Below the pieces are notes generated by a model, which saw only the letters and a program-made list of their open reading frames with translations, was not told the origin of the DNA and made no database searches. From Globisporangium splendens (taxonomy: Eukaryota > Oomycota > Peronosporomycetes > Pythiales > Pythiaceae), in assembly GCA_006386115.1 (NCBI GenBank), contig VFIW01000082.1:62001-126000 (forward strand): a stretch of DNA of 64,000 nucleotides. The letters are read 5' to 3'. Positions 1-10,555 of this stretch are shown one piece after another. A program made the position numbers and the translations under genes. Numbering within the stretch: the stretch's first letter is position 1; the number at the start of each line of letters is the position of its first letter.

Positions 1-3000
1 TGCACGTACTGGTAAAACTCGTATGGGTCCGTCACACCTGCAGACACAAGCGCATCCATCGTAGACGCCAGTGTGTACAACGTCACCGGGTCCACGGAGT
101 CAGCGATGTCCTTGGGCAAACCAAGTCGCTCGGCGCTCCAGCCAGTAGGAATCTGGCCAGCAACAAAGCGGTCGAACGACAGAGCACGAGGAATGCTGAG
201 AACAGAGCCCTTGCGCAGACGAATCATCCAGGCACCAGAGGCGTTCTGGAACACATCCACGTTCTCTTCGCCCAGCTCGTTGCGGAACTGAAGCGCTTCT
301 TCACGGTCGGCAACCTCGACAGGAGCCATCTTCTTGTCAATTGCGACCTGGTGAAGAATCATTTTCTTGTGAGGGTCGTAGCCTTCGAACAGGTCCGGCT
401 CAACAATACGAATACCAGAGTGCTTGATGATTTCTTCCTCGTAGCGAGATTTCACTTCGCTGTCAGGAACAATCTCCTTGGTCTTCGCATCCACCCAGTT
501 ACCATTGTTGTACACAATGTGACCAGTCAACCAAGCCAACTCAATGCAACCTTCAAGCGAGAATTCGCCAAAGGACTCCATCTCCCAACGAGTTCTCGCG
601 CTACCCCAAGGCCCAACTTCACCGTAACCAGCAACGACGACAACCTTGCGCAAGTCAAGCATGTCTCGGAGCAACGTTTGCTCACGTGTGCTAGCGAGGC
701 GACCGACAGACGAGAGACCAGGGAATCCGTCGCAGAAGTAGCCAGACAAATCAGCGCGAGGAGTGAACACTGGTTGTGGCTCAGCAGTGGCAGCCGATGG
801 CAGAGCAAGAAGCTTCTTCTCGTTCTGGATCGACTGGTAGATCGACGCTTGGAGCTTTGCTTCGCTCGTGATGCTGCTTCGAATCGTGTCGACTTGGTTC
901 TTCAGGTCAGCAAGCTGAGCCATGCCACCCGTCAAGTCAGCCCACAAAGGCGCTTCAGCTGCCTTGTCGACAATGTTCGGATGCAACAAAGCGCTGAGGT
1001 TGAAGCCCATTTCGGTGGTGCTGAAAGTGCGAACACCCAGCTTCTCAACGCCTTGGGCAACAATGTTGTTGCCAGACATGAGCCCCGTGCCACGGGTCCA
1101 ACCGATGACAGCGCCGACAATCGAGAGCTGATCGTCCCAGCCTTCCGAGCACCACTTGTTCATGAGACTCTCAACTCCCAACTTGGACTCAGCGTACAGA
1201 CCGTCGCCACCAAAGTTTCCATGATTTGGAGACAATGGCAAGATCGCAAGAGCTGGACGGGTAGAAATGCCGCGCGACTTCTTCGCAGACACAATCTCAC
1301 CAAGAAGACGCATGGTGTTCGTCAGCATGATGCGATGGGCAAGTTCCGAGCGACCATCAATGTCAGCGATCGTGCGACCAACTTCTGAAAGTGCAGCGAA
1401 TGGAACCACGAAATCCAAATCCAGCTTGTGCACATTGTAAATGTGGCCAACCAACTTCTCGACATCGTTCTTCGACGCTTGGTTGAATGGGAGAATGACC
1501 AAGCGACTGCCGCGACTTCCGTGTTGCTCATAAATCGAGCGGAAAGTAGCAGTAGTCTTGCTGCTAAAGCTGCTCGTGGTGACGAACACCGTGGCGCCAC
1601 CTTCCAAAAGAGACTTCACAACTTCAGCTCCGATCGAGTTCTTACCGCAGCCAGTCACGAGAGCAACCTTGCCAGCAAACGAAATACCAGTCGACGCCAT
1701 TTCACGCATGCACGCAAGCAGCATGCAAGTGGACTCGACATCGTACAGTCGAATGGTTGGGTCAACGTCAGAAGGTTTGCGAATGTGAATGTGAGGCAAC
1801 ACGATTTGCTTCAGGTTCTCGTTCAAACCAGTGCGCAAGTGCGACGAGCGAGCCACCAACGACTTTCTAGTTGGCAACTTCTTGCCACGCTTGCGAAGGG
1901 ATTCACGAAGAGCATTCAGCTTGGGGCCGTCCGCTGGCTTCACTTGAGCAGGCGCCTTTTGCTGTTCTTGGCCGGCAACCTGAGTTTCATCGCTGTCTTC
2001 GTCGTCATCGCTTTCATCTTCGTCGCTTGAATCGCCTTCGTTCAACGTAGTCTCAAAACCGACAGCACTGGCCATTTCAGCCGTCGCATCAGCGCCAGCG
2101 TACAAAGTAGTCTGGCTTGCATCGTTGTATTCAAGACCACGAGCAAGCTCGTCGACGTAGTCGATCGAATCAGACACTCCAGTTCTTGGGACTTCCAAGT
2201 ACTCCATCTCGCCACTTTCGAGAATGCGAAGCTGAGGCTGCGTCGGCTCGAAGATCTGGACATTCACAGGGTTCAGCTGCAGCCAGGCTTCCACTTGCTC
2301 AACAAGCAGTTGGATGGCTTGCGAGTACTCAACTCGGCCTTCGTGCTCAGCACGCTGGACGAAGTATCGAGTGTACTTTAGCAACTCAGGGGTAGCACGG
2401 TTGCACAAGTATGGCTTGAACCATTCAAGAGGAGGTCTGGCCGATTCCTCAGTGATCGTATCAACCTTCTTGTTGATCCATCGACTCATGGCATCAAAGT
2501 GTTCGTCCAATCGTTCACTGACTGGCAGCTTCTCAGCACTGTCCGAGCCCATAGCAGCAAGAATGGTCCGGAAGTACAACTCCATCGCATCTTGCACGGC
2601 CCAGTTCCAGAAGCTGTCGTATTGGCGCTCCTTGCGAGCGTCGAACATTGGAGCAATGCCATTTCCATACGCTTCGCCATGCTCAGACACCCAGTGGGAA
2701 ACCGACGACTCCATTTGCTCGCGAAGTTCGACTTCGGTTTCGACGCGACGGTGCCAGTCCAGCGACTCCGTGCCCAGGTAATCATTCAAGGCTTCAACTT
2801 GGTCTGCGATCATAGCCTTCAACTTCTTGTCGAAGTCAGTCGGCAACGCAGCAGTCTGCATCGACTGCTGGCTCACAGCACCAGCAGACATGCCAAGCTT
2901 CGACAGGTATGGAATATCGATTCCACTGAACTTGGCATAGTCATCGGTAACAGCGTCGAGCCACTTCTTGGCTTGACCTTCATCCGCCAAACGCTGCTTT

Positions 3001-6000
3001 GGGTTTTGGGACAGAGTGTGCAGAAGAACACTCTCAATGCGTCCAGCAGGAAGGCAGCGCTCGCGGGACAGATACTCCTTGATAGCAGACAGACCAAAAC
3101 CACCTGGCATCTTGGCTGCGAGCAGCTTAGCAATCAAAGCGCTCGTCACCTTGCCTGGAGAAGCGTATCCTGGGAATTTGCCCGCAAGGTCCGAGATCTT
3201 CATCTCAGCAGCATCGTCAGGTCCAGAGCCAAATTCTTTCTCCAAGTCGCCCACGATCTCATTTTGGACGGCAGACTTTCCAGCAGACAACTCCTTAATG
3301 GTCGAAGCATCAGTGACTTCGCTCAATTCCTTTCCAAACTTCGCAGCAAGGAGGATCTTCAACGCGTGCTTGGCTTCAACCTGCGAGTCGGCCACAGTTG
3401 GAATCGAGACCGACGCAGGAGCAAAGGTCATGCCCGAAGCAGCTTGAGGAACGTTCATCACAGGCGCAGCCAAAGACACACCGGCAAACGAGGCGTAGGA
3501 GTCGACACTGGCGTCGAGCCACTTGCGAGCTTCAGCTTCGCTCTTCAAACGAGCTTGAGGAGCAAGGAGAAGGGAATGCGCCAACACACTCTCAATTCTT
3601 CCAGATCCGAGCGCCTTGGTGCCCGTCAAGTACTCCTTCACGCTTGACATAGTGAAACCACCAGGCATCTTTCCTGCGATCATCTTCGAAATCAAACCGG
3701 TAGTCACCTTGCCCAAGGCAGAGTAGCCCGAGAATTTCGAAGCCAATTCCTTCAATGGAATCTCGCCGGCGCCGTCAGGAACACCGCCGCCGAATTCTTT
3801 CTCCAAGTCGCCAAGGATTTCATTCTGGACAGCTGATTTGCCAGCGCAAAGAGTCTTGACGTCAGTGTCAGCGCTGATCTCCGACAGCTCCTTGTTCAAT
3901 CGAATGGCGAGCAGCACGCGAAGAATGTGCAAAGCGGAAACAGGAGCATCTTCGACCGCAGCAGGCGCAGCATGAACGACGGGAGCCGGCACGTGAACAG
4001 CAGCAGGAGGAGCAACTGCAACAGCTGCGACTTCAGGCTCAGCAGCAGCCTCAACAATAGGGGCTTCGAGCGCAGCAGCAGCTTCAGCCAACGCGCGAGC
4101 ATACTCAGATGCCGAAGGGTTGGAGCTCTCCTCCTCGAAGTGAACAACCTCTCTGTCACGCTTGTACCAAAGGATCTGGCGAGGAGCCTCAGGGAAGTCT
4201 CCAACTTGGAGAGTTCTCAACGCCATGTTGGTCAGCGTTGGCGCAGGTCCGATTTCGACAAATCGGTCGACACCAGTTCCATTCAACGAGAACAGAAGGG
4301 CTTGCGTCTTGATCCATTGCACTGGAGAAGCAAACTGGTACGCCAACAGCTCCACGACAAGGAGATGCACAAGCTGAGCCTTCGTCGTCAGATTCCACTG
4401 CATTGGGTCGAGAACCTCAGCAATGTACGGACTCTTCGTCGCTTCGTACACTTGTTCAAAGTACGAGCGCTTCAACGAGAACGGAGTAGCAACCAAGTTT
4501 GGAATGTATCGGTTGACCAGCAGTGGAAGTTGACGCTCCAAAACCTCAGGCGAGAATTTGGTTCGCAGAAGCGAACGGAACGATGGCACGCCACCCAAAA
4601 GCTCTCTCGAGTGGAATGGAACATCGATACCTGGAAGCGGGATAGTCGCAAGACCTCTGGCAAGGGCGAATGGCTTTCCAGATTGGATGCACTTCTCCTT
4701 CTTCGCAGCCGCCTGAGCAAGCGACTCTTGCACAACAGACTCAAGGTTCGCGCTCGCCTTCAATGACTTGAACATCGACAGACTCGTGGAAAGAGCTTCG
4801 AGGTTCACATTCTCACCAGCGACGACGTACTGACGGTCTTGAACGTTGAAGTTCACCACCTGAAGAAGCTTTCCAGACACCTCCGAAATGCGATCCACAA
4901 GAGTGTACATGGTGTCTTCCGTGAAGAAATCACCAATGCGCGAAGGGTTGGTAGCCACCATGCCGTAGTCGGAGCGGCCAGACTCGTCACGCCTCACAGC
5001 CTTCTGCATGATCAAACCTCTGAGGAACACGACTTCGGCGACGTCTTCCACCGCAAGAGCGCCAGCGAAAGAGCTCAAACCAGCGTACTCACCAAGAGAG
5101 TGACCCGCAAAGAGCGCATCTTCGGGGATCAACTCTGCAGCCTCGATTTCAGAGAAAGTCGCCTTTTCGAGCAAGACGAGCGCTGGCTGGCTGAACTGCG
5201 TAGCGAACAACAAACCTTCTGGAGCAGAGAAGCTGAAGCTCTGGGTTCGAGGCGTGATCTCAGGCAGGAGCGGCGCGGTGCCACCGTTCACTGGGTCTTC
5301 AACAGTCAGCTTCATGAAGTTCTCACGAATCTTCTTGCCCCGCTTCCCGCCAAAGTGGATGGTGATAGACTTCGGGTTCTTTCTCACCATTTCAAGGATA
5401 GAGAAACCGAACGTCTCACGCAAGTGAGCATCACCTCGGTTCCAGATTTCACGAGCAACTGGGGACTCTTGGTAGCGCTCCATACCCATGTTCACTTCAG
5501 CAGAACCTTGGCCAGTGAAGACAAAGGCCATTGGCGGTTGCTTCACTTCAGCACGGGCGCTCACAACGCGTTCTCCGAGTTCGTTCACGATCTCGACAGA
5601 CAACACCTTCTTGCCGGCATTTTGGCCAATGTGACGGGCTTGCATGTACAACTTGTCACCAGGGTACACCATCCCATCGAAGTTGACATCGTACTCCACG
5701 ACGTTAGTGTCGACTCCCGAACCGAATTGCTCAACCACCAATGCGCGGACCTTCGTCGCAGTCCACATGCCGTGCATGATTGGCTTGCCCTTTGGCAAAC
5801 TCGCGAGAATAGCAGCGTAGTTGGATCTGTGAATTGGGTTCAAGTCACGAGAGGCAACGGCGTAGGCAAGCGCATTGCCTGGCACTTGGATCTCAATCGG
5901 CGTGCTGAGCATGTTGTATCCACCACCTGGGAGCACCGAACCCTTGTTGACAGGCTTTGGCTGAATTTGACGCAAGAACGTCTCAACAGGACTGCCGTTC

Positions 6001-9000
6001 AGAGAGCTGCTGTCGACCTTCACGTCACCAATGTGCACAGCAGCGCCACTTTCCAAACGGTACACGGCGCCAGTGACTTGAACAGACGCAAGCTCGTTCA
6101 TCGTGGCGTATTGCTTCTTGGTGTTCAACTTGAACTCAAGGATGTCACCAATGGCGATAGGAGCCACATCAGGCAGCGCCGTCAACCATGGCTTGGACAA
6201 CAGCAACTGGACATCGTCCTTGCGCGTGAGCGTAATGCGCTCAACGGTGTTGTCAACAGTGAAAGCAGACGAGAAGTCCGAGAACTTTCCTCGGATCAAG
6301 AACTCACTGCGAAGCTCGACAAGTGGCTCCAGTACTTCGATCATTTGGTCATTCACAGTCTTTCTCGAGATGAACACGATGCCAGACACAATCTTGCCAC
6401 TTTCGATGATGCGAAGACCAGCCACATTCGCCACACTCACAATCTCGTCGCCTGGAGCAAACAGTTGGTTGGCTTTCTTCGTGGTCAAGAGTTTGTACGA
6501 GTGCTTCAAGTGCACAAGGTTCAACAAGTTGCCTTCCACCTCCTTAGCGAATACAGACTTGATGAGCGACTTCCACGAAACAATGGTCGAGAAATCAGCC
6601 GGAGCAGCCACCTCGTCGCCGCTCAAGTTCAAAGCAGCCTTATACTTGACAACATCATCGGCAGTGACAGTGAACTCATTGGTGAAGCTGGAGAAAACGC
6701 TTTCTTCGCAAGCCTTCTTGCACGATTCGTCCTCCTTTCCTTCTTCAGCCACCCAGAATCTCGCGTAAAACGACTTGATCTTTTCGGTCAAGCCACTGTC
6801 TTGAGAGTGGATCGGCCACGTCGATTCTGGCACGAAGTTGAACTTCATGTCCAAAGCAACCACACCTTCTGTCAACTCCGTGATTTGCGGTCGAAGTTCG
6901 TTGATGCGCACGACAATCTCGGCGTCCTGTTTAAACACTTGGATCACAGGTCCAGTCAAAGACACAGACTTATCGACCACCTTGAGACCATCAGCTCCAA
7001 CCGAAACGGTTTGGTTTGGCTGCGGCTTCAGGAGATCGAGAATTGGGTTCCCAATCCACTTCTTCGACTCGACAACGAACTCAGACGAGACCAAGCTGCT
7101 GAGCCATGCGTTGCCAAGCGCCAACGAGTGAAGACCAGAGAGCCAGTCACTCACACTCGGCAAGGCGCTGACGTCCGCTGGAATCGTTACATTGAACGAG
7201 CCGTCACTCTCAGCAACAGGGAATCCAGAGACTTCAGCTGGCCTTTGGACGGAGCCGGTAGACGCCGCCGAGCGAGCACCAGATTCAGACGCCACCTTGG
7301 TGAACCCGTCAGTAATGCCGCCAAGAATGCTGGCGACAGGCTCGTTGACAACAGTGCTGTAACGAACAGCAACCGGACCTTGAAGGATGCAAACACGCTG
7401 AGCATCTCGCTCAGGGACGGCATCCAAATCTTCAGAGTACCAAAGCGAATCCTTCTTGAACCAAGTGCGCAATTCACCGTCAATGATCGGGATGAAGTTG
7501 ACAGGCTTACCACCCGTGCGGCACAAGTCCAAAAAGTAGTCGCAGTCACTGACGGACAAAAGCGTCGACATCGACAATGGGTACGCCTCAATGAAAGCCC
7601 GCAACGTATTGCGAGGGTTGGTCTTCAATTCGCTCTGGTCAAACGGCTTCGAGCTGTGCTTGCGACGGAATCGCTGCTCGGTGCGAGTCATGAACTTCGC
7701 AACGCGATCGCGGAAGCTCTCGTGGATCCATCGCTGTGGTCGACCCTCGATGTCGACGTACATCAAATCGATCAAGCGCGTCAATACTTCGCCGTAGGTC
7801 ATCTCTTCCAAGTCGGCGCTACGGACGTCACCGCTTTCTTCATCCTTCTTCACGCCAAAGTACGGCTTTTGGAAGTCGGCGTTCAAGCGGGCAATAATGT
7901 CGTCCTTGTCAAGACGAACGGCGAGCGCCAACTCCTCACGCGGCTTCGAGAAGTACTTCTCGTCGAATTCCTTCCAGAGCAAACTGCATCGATTCGCGAC
8001 CTTGTGAATCGGCTCGCCAAGCTCAGAAGTCACAGTCACGATTCCTCCGACAACGCCGGTGTAGCTTTGCTCCCATTCGAGCTCCGATTCGATACCAGGA
8101 GTGTCAACAAGCAATTGCTTGACTTCTTGCGCAGTCGCCGCTTCCTTGGCAACCATCACGCGGGAGCCAAGGAGAATACCATCCACTGGCATCTTCGTCA
8201 ACAGGCCACGGGAAAGACTCCATTCGCCGGTCATGTACTGGTGCGAGTCTTCCCAGTTGCCAAAGCCAGACCCAACGACGAGCAAAATGTTCTCAACTCG
8301 TCGAATAGCAGCGTAGGTCGCCGCCAATGGGTGGTGGAAATCTTCGAAACTGTGGTGACCGCCGGCACGACCGCCAGTCCACTGCAGCATCACGTTCATT
8401 GACGGGTTCGCGCTCGCGATGTCGATCACAGAGTAGATGCCCTCAACGGAACCTGGCTTGAATCCGATGACCTTGATGCCAGCAGCCTGCAAGTCTGCCA
8501 TGATCTCAAGAGCGCGATCCTTCGTTGGGATGCCAGCACCGATAGTGATACTCTCAATCGGCACTCCACTCTTGCGCAATCGGAGAACCATCGGGAACTG
8601 GAATCCCCACTGCTTCGCGTTCAAGTAGAGCATGTTAATCGCAATGCCATGGCCAGGCTGAACCTTCGAGACAAGCTCAGTAATCGTGTCTTCAAAGATG
8701 TTCGGTCGAGAGAGTCCGCCAGCAGCAAGCTCGCCGTGGAAGCCGGCGTTCATGATGGCCGCCACGAGATCGACACCCTCCAAACTCGTCGTTGGTGTCA
8801 TGCCAGCCACAATAACTGGTGGCTTCTTGAGCGCGCGCGTGAACTTGTTGACAAGTTTACCAGCTTCATCCACACGAGGTGCAAACTTCTCCTCCCAAGA
8901 CTTGGCACCGCTGGAGCTGGTGGCCACATTGTCCAGGAATTGAGACAACCCGGAGATGGGAGGGAATCGGTTGGATGACTCGAAGGTTGTGTGCTTCGAA

Positions 9001-10364
9001 GTCGCAACGACGACCTCAATGCCGAGTCCTTCAAGGGCAGTGTTACTCAAGCGAGACGCACCGAGATCAGGACCAAAGTCCAAAACGTGAGTCGCATCCG
9101 AGTGGCTGGTTCGAATCGTCTTCAGGGTGGATGGCCAGTCCGCAAGTTGGATCAACTGCATTTCGACCAGCTGAGGAAGGACGTCAGCGTCGCCGAACGA
9201 TTGAAGGTTAGTCGCCTCAGTCGTCGTGGAGTAAACCGGCACTTGCAGTTGAGCTCCCGTGAGCTTCGCATTCACACGTGCAGCATCCGCGAGAATCTTC
9301 TCCTTCGCAGGCGTAAGCAACGCCGAGTGGAAAGGGCATGTCAGGCTGATGAACACCAGAGCACCCGTTGGCTTGCGTTGCGAGAATGGCACGCGCGTTT
9401 GGTTTTCGTCAGGCTTCGCCAACAACGGTTCCAACGCTTGCTTCAACAACAGAAGAGTCGCCGGCAAGCCAGTGACGCAAAACATTTCCGACGCGTTCAC
9501 CAGCGAGAGCTGCAAATCGTTTTGCTTCGTTCTTCTGTTGGCGACTTCGATGGCCTTGAGCACGTGCTCCTTGCTCAATCCGCGAACCGCAAGCATCGGT
9601 GTCGCGTCCTTGTCGACCTTCACATTCTTCTTTTGCTGCGCCACAACTTCCAAAAACGTCTCCTGCGCGCGAAGACCGTGCCAGAACATATATCTCACAA
9701 ATCGGACCGAGATCTCGCTAAACTCTTCGTCAGTTTTCGCCGCCGCAAAGATAGCTGCGCTCACGATACCCTGGCTGTGGCCCACTGCACAACTCGCACT
9801 TCTCACCACATCGGCGTGGCTCACCTTGGCGGTCGTCAGGAACGAAGCATAGTTTGCTGCCTGAGTCAGCGCAATCAGCGCGTAGCTGAAAAAAGCGCGT
9901 TTCCAGTCAACGTTTTGCGGCTCCTTCGTCGCTTCGTCACCACTTTCCTGCAGCCAAGTCTTCAAGTCCAGGACAAGCTCGAACGCTGGTGACGCCTTTG
10001 CCTGTTCTGTGCTGGATTCTTCGTAAAGCGCGTCGGCGGCGAGGTCAATGAACTCGCGCACCGCGCCACCCTGCTGGTACAGCGCCTTCAGTTCCTCCCA
10101 GTACTCAATGCCTTGTCCGCCGTACTCGACGATCACTTTGCTCTTGCCGGCGTCCAGCGCCTGGCTGACCGCGCTAATCTCCTCCTTCTCCGTCATCGTC
10201 GTCGTCGTCGTCGTCATCGTCTCGACCACTTCTTCGGTCTGCACTTGCGTCTCCGTCACAATCGTCTCGGTCGTGGTCACTTCGACCGTCGTGTTGCCCG
10301 TCGTGGTGGACGAGGTCGCGCTCGTCGTCGTCGTCGTCGTCGTGTCAATCTTCCCGTCGCTCAT
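1..10364 (-). CDS. FAS: Fused beta-alpha type I fatty acid synthase, 3' partial
   Basis: This is a cytosolic multi-enzyme making long-chain acyl-CoA from acetyl-CoA, malonyl-CoA and NADPH, in the fungal domain order but as one chain. One open frame runs from the ATG at 10364 to the left edge with no intron (3,454 residues seen). Domains in order: acetyltransferase (GHSQG, Ser197), FMN enoyl reductase (PPVIVAGMTPTT near residue 515, GGRAGGHH near 661), hot-dog dehydratase (DLNPIH near 1504), malonyl/palmitoyl transferase (GHSLGEYAG, Ser1756), an Ala/Pro linker (about 2080-2140), two ACP units (Ser2177 and Ser2364, both in GKS), ketoreductase (VTGCGKNSIG near 2900), then the start of ketosynthase (ends VTDPYEFYQYV). 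The ketosynthase cysteine and any phosphopantetheine transferase lie outside the window. The N-terminus is Thr-rich from ACG repeats. The ATG has A at -3 and lies about 200 bp below a clear initiator. All motif positions share one frame, which argues against hidden indels. Confidence 0.95.
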   Translation of the reverse strand, partial: MSDGKIDTTTTTTTSATSSTTTGNTTVEVTTTETIVTETQVQTEEVVETMTTTTTTMTEKEEISAVSQALDAGKSKVIVEYGGQGIEYWEELKALYQQGGAVREFIDLAADALYEESSTEQAKASPAFELVLDLKTWLQESGDEATKEPQNVDWKRAFFSYALIALTQAANYASFLTTAKVSHADVVRSASCAVGHSQGIVSAAIFAAAKTDEEFSEISVRFVRYMFWHGLRAQETFLEVVAQQKKNVKVDKDATPMLAVRGLSKEHVLKAIEVANRRTKQNDLQLSLVNASEMFCVTGLPATLLLLKQALEPLLAKPDENQTRVPFSQRKPTGALVFISLTCPFHSALLTPAKEKILADAARVNAKLTGAQLQVPVYSTTTEATNLQSFGDADVLPQLVEMQLIQLADWPSTLKTIRTSHSDATHVLDFGPDLGASRLSNTALEGLGIEVVVATSKHTTFESSNRFPPISGLSQFLDNVATSSSGAKSWEEKFAPRVDEAGKLVNKFTRALKKPPVIVAGMTPTTSLEGVDLVAAIMNAGFHGELAAGGLSRPNIFEDTITELVSKVQPGHGIAINMLYLNAKQWGFQFPMVLRLRKSGVPIESITIGAGIPTKDRALEIMADLQAAGIKVIGFKPGSVEGIYSVIDIASANPSMNVMLQWTGGRAGGHHSFEDFHHPLAATYAAIRRVENILLVVGSGFGNWEDSHQYMTGEWSLSRGLLTKMPVDGILLGSRVMVAKEAATAQEVKQLLVDTPGIESELEWEQSYTGVVGGIVTVTSELGEPIHKVANRCSLLWKEFDEKYFSKPREELALAVRLDKDDIIARLNADFQKPYFGVKKDEESGDVRSADLEEMTYGEVLTRLIDLMYVDIEGRPQRWIHESFRDRVAKFMTRTEQRFRRKHSSKPFDQSELKTNPRNTLRAFIEAYPLSMSTLLSVSDCDYFLDLCRTGGKPVNFIPIIDGELRTWFKKDSLWYSEDLDAVPERDAQRVCILQGPVAVRYSTVVNEPVASILGGITDGFTKVASESGARSAASTGSVQRPAEVSGFPVAESDGSFNVTIPADVSALPSVSDWLSGLHSLALGNAWLSSLVSSEFVVESKKWIGNPILDLLKPQPNQTVSVGADGLKVVDKSVSLTGPVIQVFKQDAEIVVRINELRPQITELTEGVVALDMKFNFVPESTWPIHSQDSGLTEKIKSFYARFWVAEEGKEDESCKKACEESVFSSFTNEFTVTADDVVKYKAALNLSGDEVAAPADFSTIVSWKSLIKSVFAKEVEGNLLNLVHLKHSYKLLTTKKANQLFAPGDEIVSVANVAGLRIIESGKIVSGIVFISRKTVNDQMIEVLEPLVELRSEFLIRGKFSDFSSAFTVDNTVERITLTRKDDVQLLLSKPWLTALPDVAPIAIGDILEFKLNTKKQYATMNELASVQVTGAVYRLESGAAVHIGDVKVDSSSLNGSPVETFLRQIQPKPVNKGSVLPGGGYNMLSTPIEIQVPGNALAYAVASRDLNPIHRSNYAAILASLPKGKPIMHGMWTATKVRALVVEQFGSGVDTNVVEYDVNFDGMVYPGDKLYMQARHIGQNAGKKVLSVEIVNELGERVVSARAEVKQPPMAFVFTGQGSAEVNMGMERYQESPVAREIWNRGDAHLRETFGFSILEMVRKNPKSITIHFGGKRGKKIRENFMKLTVEDPVNGGTAPLLPEITPRTQSFSFSAPEGLLFATQFSQPALVLLEKATFSEIEAAELIPEDALFAGHSLGEYAGLSSFAGALAVEDVAEVVFLRGLIMQKAVRRDESGRSDYGMVATNPSRIGDFFTEDTMYTLVDRISEVSGKLLQVVNFNVQDRQYVVAGENVNLEALSTSLSMFKSLKASANLESVVQESLAQAAAKKEKCIQSGKPFALARGLATIPLPGIDVPFHSRELLGGVPSFRSLLRTKFSPEVLERQLPLLVNRYIPNLVATPFSLKRSYFEQVYEATKSPYIAEVLDPMQWNLTTKAQLVHLLVVELLAYQFASPVQWIKTQALLFSLNGTGVDRFVEIGPAPTLTNMALRTLQVGDFPEAPRQILWYKRDREVVHFEEESSNPSASEYARALAEAAAALEAPIVEAAAEPEVAAVAVAPPAAVHVPAPVVHAAPAAVEDAPVSALHILRVLLAIRLNKELSEISADTDVKTLCAGKSAVQNEILGDLEKEFGGGVPDGAGEIPLKELASKFSGYSALGKVTTGLISKMIAGKMPGGFTMSSVKEYLTGTKALGSGRIESVLAHSLLLAPQARLKSEAEARKWLDASVDSYASFAGVSLAAPVMNVPQAASGMTFAPASVSIPTVADSQVEAKHALKILLAAKFGKELSEVTDASTIKELSAGKSAVQNEIVGDLEKEFGSGPDDAAEMKISDLAGKFPGYASPGKVTSALIAKLLAAKMPGGFGLSAIKEYLSRERCLPAGRIESVLLHTLSQNPKQRLADEGQAKKWLDAVTDDYAKFSGIDIPYLSKLGMSAGAVSQQSMQTAALPTDFDKKLKAMIADQVEALNDYLGTESLDWHRRVETEVELREQMESSVSHWVSEHGEAYGNGIAPMFDARKERQYDSFWNWAVQDAMELYFRTILAAMGSDSAEKLPVSERLDEHFDAMSRWINKKVDTITEESARPPLEWFKPYLCNRATPELLKYTRYFVQRAEHEGRVEYSQAIQLLVEQVEAWLQLNPVNVQIFEPTQPQLRILESGEMEYLEVPRTGVSDSIDYVDELARGLEYNDASQTTLYAGADATAEMASAVGFETTLNEGDSSDEDESDDDEDSDETQVAGQEQQKAPAQVKPADGPKLNALRESLRKRGKKLPTRKSLVARSSHLRTGLNENLKQIVLPHIHIRKPSDVDPTIRLYDVESTCMLLACMREMASTGISFAGKVALVTGCGKNSIGAEVVKSLLEGGATVFVTTSSFSSKTTATFRSIYEQHGSRGSRLVILPFNQASKNDVEKLVGHIYNVHKLDLDFVVPFAALSEVGRTIADIDGRSELAHRIMLTNTMRLLGEIVSAKKSRGISTRPALAILPLSPNHGNFGGDGLYAESKLGVESLMNKWCSEGWDDQLSIVGAVIGWTRGTGLMSGNNIVAQGVEKLGVRTFSTTEMGFNLSALLHPNIVDKAAEAPLWADLTGGMAQLADLKNQVDTIRSSITSEAKLQASIYQSIQNEKKLLALPSAATAEPQPVFTPRADLSGYFCDGFPGLSSVGRLASTREQTLLRDMLDLRKVVVVAGYGEVGPWGSARTRWEMESFGEFSLEGCIELAWLTGHIVYNNGNWVDAKTKEIVPDSEVKSRYEEEIIKHSGIRIVEPDLFEGYDPHKKMILHQVAIDKKMAPVEVADREEALQFRNELGEENVDVFQNASGAWMIRLRKGSVLSIPRALSFDRFVAGQIPTGWSAERLGLPKDIADSVDPVTLYTLASTMDALVSAGVTDPYEFYQYV
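2829..3953 (-). repeat. Tandem duplication of the ACP module inside FAS
   Basis: Two consecutive coding units of about 187 residues each carry a carrier-protein domain plus its helical structural extension. The attachment serines are the TCA at 3836-3834 (residue 2177) and the TCT at 3275-3273 (residue 2364), each in GKSAVQNEI followed by GDLEKEFG. Both units go on with KMPGGF and then GRIESVL, so the whole module was copied. Codon choices differ between the copies, so this is not an assembly echo. Unit borders are approximate. Confidence 0.9.
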
Positions 10365-10555
10365 GTTGGTCGTTCTGCAGCTGCTGTCTTCGTGTGGTTT
10401 TCGTGTGGTGTGTGGTGGAGAAAAGTCAATCGAGCGCGATTGAGCTTGGTCCGTGCGGCGTTGTGTGGGAGTGTGGGAGAGAGACGAACGGGGCTTTTGA
10501 GGTGGCCCGGAGTTTGCTCTTCTCGTCGCGCTGCTGCTGAGTCGATGCCGCTGGA

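Noticed and set aside
4839..8402. A 1,187-codon plus-strand open frame, plus others at 351-1388, 2499-3647 and 8991-9992
   Set aside because: They lie exactly antisense to the FAS domains; their His/Arg/Val/Gln-rich composition is the mirror of FAS codon use. No domains are visible.
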